This document shows, one piece after another, positions 8,010 through 16,709 of a stretch of 64,000 bases of DNA. Positions within the stretch are counted from its first letter, which is position 1. Every line of letters begins with the position of its first letter. The notes below the pieces were generated by a model that saw nothing but the letters and a program-made list of their open reading frames with translations, searched no databases and was not told where the DNA came from. Origin of the DNA: Symsagittifera roscoffensis (lineage: Eukaryota > Xenacoelomorpha > Acoela > Convolutidae); the NCBI RefSeq assembly GCF_963678635.1, contig NC_087067.1:56765964-56829963 (forward strand), read 5' to 3'. The position numbers and the translations under genes were made by a program.

Positions 8010-9443
8010 CAAGAAGTGCTAAGGGCACAAATGAGCAACACGGTGCTCTTCGGAAAGGTGAAGGATCCAGAGTTGATCGTATACAGTTTCCGAGGACAAC
8101 TGCAATGCCGGATGGGAGGCAAGCGCGAGGGCCCCATCGAAACTTACCCCAAGTTTTGGAACTTGAATCCCTTGGCAGCCAATGGACAAGAAATCTTGAG
8201 AATTCCTGCATGGACGAAAAGTTTCGAGTTAGTGAAGAAGGAGCTGGAGGCGATATTGGAGAGAGAAGCCCTACCAACGAGCATTCCTGAGTTCCCCATA
8301 GTGAGGAGAATGACCCTAGGGATGAACAGTTCCCTGGTTGTCCCGTCCCCTTACGCGAGAACCACGACCGAAGAACGGCAGAAGGAGTTTACCGACGGCT
8401 GGGATCCGCTCTTCATCGGCTATACTGCAGCGATGTATTTCCATACCAGCGATGTGAAGATAAACTCATGGACGACTCAAGCCAAGAAAATGAGAGGGTC
8501 GATGCCCCCTAAATTCGAGGTGCGAGATGCCTTGAGAGTACTTAAGCGGGCAAGTCTAGAGAACCAGCTGCCGGCATGGGACAACGGCAGGATGATAGTG
8601 GAGGAAGGGCATGTCGCACTGGAAGCAGACGAGGTGCTGTTTGCCACAAGGAGATACCGGGCACCTTACGGATTAGAGCTGATGGAGCGGAATAGAGGAG
8701 GAGAGAAGCTAGATGCAGCAGGTCCATTGTACGTGGCACTGACAGAACATGAGGGGACGAGTTCAACGACACCATCACCCCGTCCAGTAGACGCCCCTGG
8801 GGATAAAAAGAGTGGCACCGTGGCAGATCGATTCAAGAGGGTTTTTGAGAGAAGGGAAGCAGAGTCGGGAGACGAGAGCATGGATGAGACTCTTAGTGAG
8901 GCAGGAGAGGACATGGAGGTGGGAAACACACCGGAGCAGAAGCCAACGGAAGTGGAATTCACAGCGCAGGAACTGTTGAAAGATCTGAGTGAAGAAAACT
9001 GGGCAGATACTCCCACGCCACCTTTGAACTCGTCCCCTCGTAAGCACCCAGAAATGTCATTGACAAGCGAGAATCCGTACATGGGAATGATCTTCTTGAG
9101 TGCGGAGAGAAGGGAAAAGAATACCTTCGAGGGAAACAGAGACGCCTTCCTGGGCACTCTGGATGGAGATGCTTGGCAAAAGTTCTTGAGCGATTTCAAT
9201 CGAGAAGTGGAGGAAGACACCACATTGGATAATTTTAAAGAGGAACTGTGGGACACGGTGGTGAAGTTTGGTGAGCCTGTCCTGATGGGGACAGGTTTGG
9301 AAGAGAAAGCCAGAGTAGAACTACTGAACAAGATGGTCGAGTTGAGGAAGTCAAGAAAGACCAGAGAAGACAAATGTAAAGACAGCTCTACTCCGAAACA
9401 GAAAACTGACAATAAAATAATTAAATATACAAGGGGGGGATAA
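8010..9443 (+). CDS. ORF B, second part after in-frame TAG: unrecognised
   Basis: The frame of 7005-8009 continues immediately after TAG 8007 for 477 codons. The first Met is the ATG at 8031 (MSNTVLFGKV). Residues up to ~230 look globular; the following ~90 are acidic and Ser/Pro/Glu-rich and probably disordered (SGDESMDETLSEAGEDMEVG). The C-terminal part has helical DAFLGTLDGDAWQKF and a Lys/Arg-rich end. No family is recognised. ORF C starts 16 bp after this stop, so the layout is viral in its economy. UAG followed by CAA partly resembles known leaky stop contexts (UAG CAR YYA), but the next codon does not fit; a nonsense mutation is the simpler view. Confidence 0.65.
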   Translation, partial: QEVLRAQMSNTVLFGKVKDPELIVYSFRGQLQCRMGGKREGPIETYPKFWNLNPLAANGQEILRIPAWTKSFELVKKELEAILEREALPTSIPEFPIVRRMTLGMNSSLVVPSPYARTTTEERQKEFTDGWDPLFIGYTAAMYFHTSDVKINSWTTQAKKMRGSMPPKFEVRDALRVLKRASLENQLPAWDNGRMIVEEGHVALEADEVLFATRRYRAPYGLELMERNRGGEKLDAAGPLYVALTEHEGTSSTTPSPRPVDAPGDKKSGTVADRFKRVFERREAESGDESMDETLSEAGEDMEVGNTPEQKPTEVEFTAQELLKDLSEENWADTPTPPLNSSPRKHPEMSLTSENPYMGMIFLSAERREKNTFEGNRDAFLGTLDGDAWQKFLSDFNREVEEDTTLDNFKEELWDTVVKFGEPVLMGTGLEEKARVELLNKMVELRKSRKTREDKCKDSSTPKQKTDNKIIKYTRGG

Positions 9444-9459
9444 GGTAGGAACTAGTAAT

Positions 9460-12400
9460 ATGATTAAAAGTACTAATATCCTTAAGGCTCGAGCAGGGGG
9501 GAGGCAAGAGTTGGCTGGAGAAAAGGAAGTTGAATCAGTGATGATAACGACGACGCCCCCAAACAAAGACGTGAGGTCTCGCAAGAGGAAGAGAGACGTG
9601 GAGGGATTGGGCAGTCCCTCAGCTGACGCGGTCTCGAAAAAAGACTTGAGAGAGACGGCCCCCATGGTTCTGGCGCGATGGAAGACGGCAGCCTACAAGA
9701 GTAGCTATGAACCGAGGAAACTGCTCGACATAGAAAAAGAAATGGAGAATCCCACTAGTTCAGTGACAGAGGAGGATTTCAAACCTCAGAGAATAAAAAT
9801 GAAGCGAGGTTCGACGAGCGGGCAGACCTGGGAAGTAGATGTTGGCAAAGAATGGGTCTCAAGTGAACATCAGGCTGTTGGGAAGCAAGTGACCAGTGAT
9901 CCTCTTGAGAAAAGTAAAACCAGAAATACCTCCCGACCATGGTGGATAGCCCTCGAGACATTGAAGGAAATGGAAGACTGTTTGAAGAAATTGAACAGTG
10001 GAGTGGCTCGCAAACGACACAGTTGGGCCACCCAGCAGAAGGCTGAGGTTAACAAGATAGAGTTGGCAAACCAGCTGAAGAGATCCTGGCAGAACTTATT
10101 AAAGGATCATTTTGAAGAGGCGATGAGGACACCCTCATCGGCACCGCCGCTGATGGCGAATCCCTTTATCAGGACTGCAGGACAACTGATGTTCGCGTGG
10201 AGCCTGTTGGGGATAGAGCTGGAAACGCTGACTTCATACGATAAGTTGAAGTTGGGAGGCAAAAATCTAGAGATATACCGAATGCTGATGCAGCACGTTG
10301 CCAGGAACAACTCAGGCTTGAGTCTGGCAAGAAGGAAAGATGCAACCTGTTTCTTGAGGTGGACGATGTCGATGATGACTGATAGCACCATCCTAGCATG
10401 TCACCAGAGGGCAGTCGGAGGCAAGGCGCTGGAAAGGAGAGTCTCCACAGTCATCTTGAATGTGTATCAGAGCACTGGGATAGAGAGGGATGATGGTTCC
10501 AGGCAATCTCTGGAGAACCATAGGAAGTTGGATGAGATACGGAGGTTCTACAACAAGAAATTCGAAGAGGAACATGACGTTCACCACAACCTGGCTTCGT
10601 CAGGGGAGTATTTGAAACTCAACAAAAAGGGAGAGTACCAATATGTTTCTGGAGTAATGGGAATGGCGTACAACCCCTTCTTGGACCTGGAAGCTGGAGG
10701 TGCCCACAGAAACTATGAAGTGGCGGAGCTGCTGAAGTTCTGGACAGAGAAGATATTGGAGATAGACACTGTAGAGAGAGAGAGACCTAGCCTGGGTCTG
10801 GTTCTTGAGGGGACGCCGAAAGTGATAAGTGTGCCACGCTCAAGTAAAAGAGTGGAGCTAAAAATGGGTGACGGGAGTGGCGTGTTGACCACGAATCTGG
10901 GAGTGGTATGGAAATTACTCAGACCCTCCTGGTGTCCACATCCCCATGCGAGTCTGATTGAGGAGGTCACTGAGCGAGTGAGATTGGCACCGACAGAGGA
11001 TGAGGACTTGGCGACCTTGAGTGTAGTACACAAACTGATCCTGCCTCAGATGAAAGAATCAAGTGAGGTGACAAGTGGAACAGGGTCGGTGAAGAGGATG
11101 GAGCCGGGCAGTTGTCTTGATTCGACATGTGGCAACGGCGAGCATACTTGTGATGGACGATCATGCGTCAGGATACAGTCTTTCCAGAAGGAGGACCTCA
11201 TCACCTGGTTTGAGGATATCACCGAAAGGGAGAAGAGCGAGATACAGATAGTGGCTGAATGTTACGCGAGTACCACCGTGAACCTAGCGACAGCCTTGGG
11301 ATTTTTCTCAAGAATGTGTAGTCTCCAGTCACTGGAGAGGTTAGAGTCAGAACACCACCTGGTGACCGCGTTAAGCGTGGAATCATGGCCCGGAGTGCTA
11401 CAAGTGAACCAGAAGCACATCAAGAGTTGGAAGATCGGACTCGAGGCGGAGATGGGATTTCCCATGAGCGAAGCCTATGGATTGCCTCTTTATGCAAAAT
11501 CCTTAGTGGGGTCAGTGCTGGCTAATCTATGTGGGAGCCACTATCCACTACACATGGCGATGGTGGAGGTATCCAGCCAGAGGGTAATGATAGACAAAGC
11601 CTTCTCAGTGCCCAAGTGCGTGAGATTAGCTCGGATGTCACACCATTCACACAAGCTGTTGAGGAAGATACGAGGAGCAGTACCAAAGGAACAAAGAGAT
11701 GACTTGAGTGAAATCTGGGGTGAAGAACTCCTAGGCTTGGAGAGCGAAAACACAAGTGATCACGGGAGGCAGAACGTGGTGGGGAAACCCGCAGTAGGTA
11801 CTCCAAGCTCGGAAGAAGTCGACGTGATACACGAGAAAATGATGGAACTTGAGCCCCTCCTAGAAGCTTCGGGAGAACGCAATTTTAGAAGCATCGACCT
11901 CACGCATGGGGATTGTCCATGCCACTGTCTGGCGCAGACAGTGTGGTACCCGGACCGCGCCAATCTCTGTCTGATCTGGGACGTAGAAGAAATTAAGTCA
12001 CTGGGACTACCGGAGCATCGACAAAAGGTGACCATCTTGGTGGTGAGCACGATGCTGGCTCTGCGATGGATGGAGGAGAACATAGCGAAGTATAGAGAAT
12101 CGAGAACGCCAACAGCTGAGTCGATTCATGCGATAGATTACAGCAGGAGACTGGAGTTGTTCGAGACTGCATGCAAGGTATTCGCCATACCAGTGGAAGT
12201 CAGACACATATGGAGCCGCCTGAGATTCTTTCCTTGGTTTCGTGCGACGTTAACATCCTGGTTGTATGTAGTGACAAAGGACCACATGAGGAAACATCAA
12301 AAGGAATATCGACAATTCCAAGCTGAAATAGGACCAGATGCCTTTAAGAGACCTCTGCTAACCCATCGAAATGCGGTCACGACGGGATGGAAAAGAGTGG

Positions 12401-12699
12401 GCAGAGTATCCAGAGACAATTCTAGAGCGAGGGAAACGATACTGGAGGAGGACCTGGCGAGGAATGTAAGCACGAGTCTTCACAATTCCTTCTGTTTGAA
12501 CAGGGAGTCGAAGGTGAAGAGCCTACCAAATCAATCGAAGAGGCTGCAAGAGCAGAGGGAGTGGATGAGATCCTATGAACAGCTGAAGGCCTGGGAGGAA
12601 ATTGTGATCAGCTCCGATGACGAAGAGGCACTGTTGGAACAAATTGCAGTGCCAAGAACACCGGTATCGGGTGCCTCGAAGGCGAAGAACACGAGGTGA
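9460..12699 (+). CDS. ORF C: 1079-aa unrecognised protein with Cys/His clusters
   Basis: ATG at 9460. A basic nuclear-localisation-like RKRKRD sits near residue 43. The rest is globular and largely helical. Blocks shared with the decayed copy at 17147-19905 mark what is conserved: PSWCPHP (C492, H494); a cluster with C552, H562, C564 and C569 (C-x9-H-x-C-x4-C, a plausible zinc site); NLxTALGF; SVPKCVRLARMS; THG-x-x-PCHCLAQ (H816, C821, H822, C823) followed by a hydrophobic strand and WDVEE; PWFRA; and LTHRNAVTT. I do not recognise the fold. It is not an integrase, RT, RNase H or protease I know, and it lacks the signal peptide and transmembrane anchor expected of an Env. Possible roles are a nucleic-acid-binding or Gag-like protein. 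It lies 16 bp after ORF B. Confidence 0.8.
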   Translation: MIKSTNILKARAGGRQELAGEKEVESVMITTTPPNKDVRSRKRKRDVEGLGSPSADAVSKKDLRETAPMVLARWKTAAYKSSYEPRKLLDIEKEMENPTSSVTEEDFKPQRIKMKRGSTSGQTWEVDVGKEWVSSEHQAVGKQVTSDPLEKSKTRNTSRPWWIALETLKEMEDCLKKLNSGVARKRHSWATQQKAEVNKIELANQLKRSWQNLLKDHFEEAMRTPSSAPPLMANPFIRTAGQLMFAWSLLGIELETLTSYDKLKLGGKNLEIYRMLMQHVARNNSGLSLARRKDATCFLRWTMSMMTDSTILACHQRAVGGKALERRVSTVILNVYQSTGIERDDGSRQSLENHRKLDEIRRFYNKKFEEEHDVHHNLASSGEYLKLNKKGEYQYVSGVMGMAYNPFLDLEAGGAHRNYEVAELLKFWTEKILEIDTVERERPSLGLVLEGTPKVISVPRSSKRVELKMGDGSGVLTTNLGVVWKLLRPSWCPHPHASLIEEVTERVRLAPTEDEDLATLSVVHKLILPQMKESSEVTSGTGSVKRMEPGSCLDSTCGNGEHTCDGRSCVRIQSFQKEDLITWFEDITEREKSEIQIVAECYASTTVNLATALGFFSRMCSLQSLERLESEHHLVTALSVESWPGVLQVNQKHIKSWKIGLEAEMGFPMSEAYGLPLYAKSLVGSVLANLCGSHYPLHMAMVEVSSQRVMIDKAFSVPKCVRLARMSHHSHKLLRKIRGAVPKEQRDDLSEIWGEELLGLESENTSDHGRQNVVGKPAVGTPSSEEVDVIHEKMMELEPLLEASGERNFRSIDLTHGDCPCHCLAQTVWYPDRANLCLIWDVEEIKSLGLPEHRQKVTILVVSTMLALRWMEENIAKYRESRTPTAESIHAIDYSRRLELFETACKVFAIPVEVRHIWSRLRFFPWFRATLTSWLYVVTKDHMRKHQKEYRQFQAEIGPDAFKRPLLTHRNAVTTGWKRVGRVSRDNSRARETILEEDLARNVSTSLHNSFCLNRESKVKSLPNQSKRLQEQREWMRSYEQLKAWEEIVISSDDEEALLEQIAVPRTPVSGASKAKNTR

Positions 12700-14652
12700 G
12701 CCAGTGGCTCGAAAGGAAATTCTAGAGTCTTGAGTCTTGAGAGGGAGGGGGCTTGAGCGTGAACTCGGATAAAATCTGGGTTCACGAAAAAGAAATTTTA
12801 AACAAATAAGGTATTGTTATTAATATGATAGATCTATTATATAAGTCAAATTGATGCATGACAATTTCCTGACTGAATAAGACAAAAGAAATTTTAAAAT
12901 TACCAGCTTAAAAAGCGGGGATTCATGGGTGCAGGTGTGTGCAGATTTTGATTGCTGTTTAGCGATAGTGTGAAAATTTTATATGGTTGTGAATTTTGGA
13001 AGGTAGATAAACTTAAGTCCAATGCAAACTTCTGTAAATGACCACTGGCACTGTATCTTGAGCAACACTCGGTTCTCTGGGACTCACTGGCAGATGACGA
13101 CACACGATGAGGACATCGATCTCGAGTCCGGGGAGTATGTGCCAGTCGGTCATGTCTGGAGGTTTGACCTTGAGAAAACGCGTGATTTTGGAGTGAAATT
13201 TTGATTTTGGAAATTTCGAATGGAGCCTGTCATGCTCAGTTTTCTCGAACCAACTGAAAATGAAAAAGTAAAAAGTCAGAACAACCGAATTAACAATTGC
13301 GGGAAACTACTCAAGAAAAAGCCATGAAATTGCTATTCGCAATTTCTCGATACGAAATATTAAGAGAGTAGAGCTGTCTTGTCCTGAAAACAGGAGAATA
13401 GAATACAGACTTGAGATAGAACGACTATTCGAATGGAAAGGAGTGAACACTGAATGGAAGAGTGGACAACTCGAGTGTCCCAAAGGTTTATTCAGAGACT
13501 GTGATTCTTGAGACAAAACTTACTTTTGTTGTTAAAACTAATTAGCATTAAAACTTATTTAGTTATATTATTTAATTCCCAAGCTGCTCATCTTTTACTT
13601 ACTCCTCATACTCAAGTGCATCGACATGTGAGTTCTCAATTTAAATTTCTCGAGTTTATTTTATGATAGTTATGTTGAGATAAGGCGAGTTTTAGGTTGA
13701 TCCATCTGAAATGGATCAAAGTTCCACTGTCCAATAAAAAGTAACTAAGCGGATTGTTCCGACGCGGTTTTTAAAGGCGTTCATGTATTTTGGGTATTCC
13801 GAGACCTAAGTATGGAGACGTTTCTATTTCTAGAGTGGGAGGGTATTTTGGTAGTGGCCTTTAAGCTGTAATGTGTTCCAGTCTCATGTCGCAAGCGAAC
13901 CGAATTGGCTCCGACCGTTCTTGAGGCGGAAAAACACAAGAGATAGTGTCCCTGACTCTCGAGCCAAAGGTTATAGGGCCTATTTTTCTTAAGCCTCATA
14001 TGTGACTTAAGTAGGCGACTGTTACAAAAATAAAATATACAAGTGTTACAAATAAAAAATTTCGTCGAAAGTTACTTTGTCATTTATTGTTCCGAGTACG
14101 CAAGAGGCGTTCGCAATCTGTATTGCCAGGGAGATTCTCTGTTTTAAAAAGCTGCCTGCTCTGGGTTCCTCAGTGCATATGCTTAGGTTCTTACAAAGCT
14201 TGCTCAAAAAAATTGCTGTGAGGGGCCGGCAGCGCCCTGAATTTCTAAAGCTAGCGGTTGAAAAAGATATCCATCATTTACAAGATCTTTATACTTGTCA
14301 ATTTTTCGCTCTTCCGCTTCAGCCGCAGCCGTACCAGGGTTACAAACAGACCCGGCATTAATCCTACAAGGAGCTAAGGAGTCTACTACCGTTACATCCC
14401 ACAAGAGAGTCAAACGCCTATGGAACGAGCGTCAAACAGTCTGGTCGCTTCTGATCGGTCCTGTAGAGGTGTCGTGGTTCTAAAAGAGACGGAATGTGAG
14501 TAGTAGATAAAGTCTGCGTTATAAGAACATCCAGATTTGAATGCGTAGAGGATCTCCCTGCACTTTTGAGGCATGAAAGACCATGCCAACCATCCTCGGT
14601 AACGTCTTTTCCGCACACGCATTTCGCATATTTTCGAGCCTAATCGAAGTCC
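12700..14652. other. Non-coding 3' region after ORF C
   Basis: About 1.95 kb, mostly A+T-rich, without a convincing gene. CTYRAG hexamers are dense to about 13965 (for example 12730, 12736, 12751, 13409, 13470, 13506, 13651). A 60-codon ATG frame at 13022-13204 is the only tidy short ORF. Part of the same DNA (near 13030-13145) is recognisable before the beta repeat at 20580-20672, where the frame is not kept, so it is more likely 3' untranslated sequence. From 14040 to 14650 I see nothing identifiable. Confidence 0.5.
13690..14040 (+). repeat. Diverged relative of the alpha/beta repeat
   Basis: This stretch runs parallel to 15195-15540: gatccatctgaaatggat against caatccatctccaatggat, then a shared order of ...gtttttaa-ggc-tcacgt... 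and ...ccgagac...atg-g-ga/tg..., ending in gcgactgttaca against gcgaatgttaca. The left element therefore ends in sequence of the same family as the long repeats around copy 2. This fits a shared terminal (LTR-like) region. Confidence 0.5.
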
Positions 14653-16709
14653 TATGTGCCATTCTGCCAGATGGACACAGCGCAACCTTCCGGCGACACG
14701 AGAAAAACGAATAAAGGCCTTATTAACGTATTGCGAAAGAGGGTAGGAATATTCTAGAATTTTTATTTTCAAAATTTCGATCGGAAGGGGAATATTTCTC
14801 AGAAATACAAAAAAAAGACGGCCATTTTGACGAAAAACGACGAAAAAAGAGAACAACGACAAATATTGTGGAAAACGGTCGCACAAGAGACGAAAAACAC
14901 GAAGCCTCTTATCGTGGCAACAACACACGATAAGACTCTTAGCAGTAGAAATTGGTGGAGAAGGAAGCTCAGTGGGGAAGAAATATTCCACGGAACCTTC
15001 CAGTGCCACAAATTGGAAGAGATAAGAACGTTATCTCAGGAAGATTACGGGAGCGGAGGCTTGGTCCCCTAGAGACTGTTTTATGTGAAGGGACTATATA
15101 AGACTGACTTTGTAGCTACTTGGATGTCGTAGAACTCTGAATTAACACCGGTATAATTTGATATTTTAGAATATGAGTAGCTAGAAAGAGGAAAGGGTCA
15201 ATCCATCTCCAATGGATTTAATATAGAACTCTCACACAAAAACATGTTGAAATAGGTTGTTCGAAAAGTGTTTTTAATGGCAATCACGTAGTCTGAAGAT
15301 CCGAGACTCAGCTATGTGGTTGTGTTCTCATGTAAACGAAAGCTGATCAAAAGTCGTTTGACTGATGGCCTAAAAATAGTAACTTTTTACTTAGCCCTAA
15401 ACAGACCAGAAAATCAACTGGCAAGGTCGAGTCGGTGAAAAACCAGTAGGATTAAGGTAATTGACGCCCGCCAGTCGTTAATAGGTACTTTTCCTACGCT
15501 CCGTCGCTGTGTAGTATTTGGGCGAATGTTACATAGACGTTTTTATGGCGCTCTTGGGTGGGCCTGTCAAAGGCATAAGACCAACATGATCAGCAAGCGT
15601 TTCAGCGACGAACCCTCCGTTCCGCGAGCATGCCCGAGTTAGAGGCCTTAATGACCGTTATTGTACTGGGGGGAAGGGGGGAAGGTGCGTACCCTCCGTC
15701 CAGTACTACTTAGCTTTTTAACTTAGTTAACACCGAAAATTCCGGGGGCCGGAGGGTTAGGTGGGAAGTCATGAGCCCGCTTGTCCCAAGGTCACGGGAC
15801 CAAAAACAATTAAAGAGAAAGCGTAAAACCAAACAAAATTAGTGTATAACCAAGAAAAAGCCAAAAATAAATTTATTTGAAAACAAAAAAGTACAAAAAA
15901 CAGTAAGAAAACCCAAAAAAGACCAAAAACAGTAAAAAATGTAAAGTGACAGTTTAGATGTTATTTCCGGACGAGATGTGATCTGACCATCCTATTTGTT
16001 GTTGTTTCAGATTGATTTATATCGTTTCTGATAGAAAGATTGTGTGTTTTGGTGAAGGGTTGGGTACCCTCCCTGGAGTGTAATTTGAGTGTTTATGCAC
16101 GTTAATGGTGATTTTGCCGGTGACCGGAGGGTAGAGTGGCAAGCTGATCAACGTGTTCCACACTCAACAGGGACATAGGACAACATCCACAACGACTGTT
16201 GGGTATCGTTGAAACAATTTTAGTATCGTTCGGGTACTATTTCATTAAAACTTAAGTGGTGGGGGGCACGATTTGCGCGGTCCGATTGTACCCTCCATCG
16301 ATTGCAAATTTCCGGGTTAAGGGCCTTAATTCGGGTATTTTGGTGCAAAGGAGGGTATAGTACTATTCATTAACGACTACTAATAGGTTATTATCCTTAT
16401 TACATATTACTTATCTCCTAATTAGACCCAAGAAACACCCAATTTTGTCGAAAGTTATCGATTTTCGATCAAACTGTAGACCCCTAAATTTTTGGATATC
16501 CGAGCTTTTCCGAACAGCAAAAAGCTTTTATATAGGGAGTAGCTACGTAGTTCGATCCCCCTAACTAGAGAAACCGAGTGAGAAAAGACTCAGTGAAAGT
16601 TGGAGAAAACCAAAATTTTTCGGTCAAAATTTCGATAATTTTCGGAATTTTGTCAATCTGTTTTGGGGAACGAGTTTTTGAGTTTTTAGAGTTAAAGCAA
16701 TAAAATTTT
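14653..16709 (+). repeat. Long direct repeat alpha (LTR-like) before copy 2
   Basis: The first 880 bp match 20666-21554 (beta) and most of the rest matches 23631-25290 (gamma). It contains a consensus TATA box (ctatataag, 15094-15102), a second TATA-like site near 16527, and AATAAA just before its end (about 16700). Three pairs of ACCCTCC and GGAGGGT lie in its second half (about 15700/15766, 16068/16127, 16292/16352). No substantial ORF holds up. Promoter and poly(A)-like signals in a long direct repeat around retroelement remains suggest an LTR, but no TG...CA ends or target duplication could be fixed. Confidence 0.6.
15094..15102 (+). promoter_or_regulatory. TATA box in repeat alpha
   Basis: ctatataag matches the core TATA consensus and is kept in beta at 21115-21123, in the same surroundings (tgaaggga before, actgactttgtag after). 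The corresponding stretch in gamma (around 23990) is deleted. Function is inferred from sequence only. Confidence 0.5.

Larger units (their letters stand above)
1..14040 (+). mobile_element. Large Ty3/gypsy-like retroelement, copy 1 (5' part outside the window)
   Basis: A run of same-strand open frames with short gaps: Pol interior, integrase plus macro-like tail, ORF A, ORF B and ORF C. No LTR, primer-binding site or change of composition separates Pol from ORFs A to C, and CTCGAG/CTTGAG/CTCAAG hexamers are frequent throughout, including non-coding stretches, so I infer one element. Reverse transcriptase and RNase H must lie to the left of the window. Three in-frame stops (927, 6623, 8007) interrupt it without frame changes, which fits a fairly young copy with few disabling mutations. 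The right end is uncertain. DNA at 13690-14040 is a diverged relative of part of the alpha repeat, so 3' terminal sequence may lie there. The alternative is two adjacent elements. Confidence 0.6.

Noticed and set aside
14410-15009. Minus-strand 199-codon frame
   Set aside because: Only its alpha-repeat part has a match (20556-21032), where the frame continues into unrelated sequence. No domain and no conservation outside the repeat.
14827-15072. Lys/Arg-rich frame in alpha and its counterpart at 20847-21122
   Set aside because: The frame differs in the two copies after a small indel and overlaps the promoter-like region. Repeat DNA, not a conserved gene.
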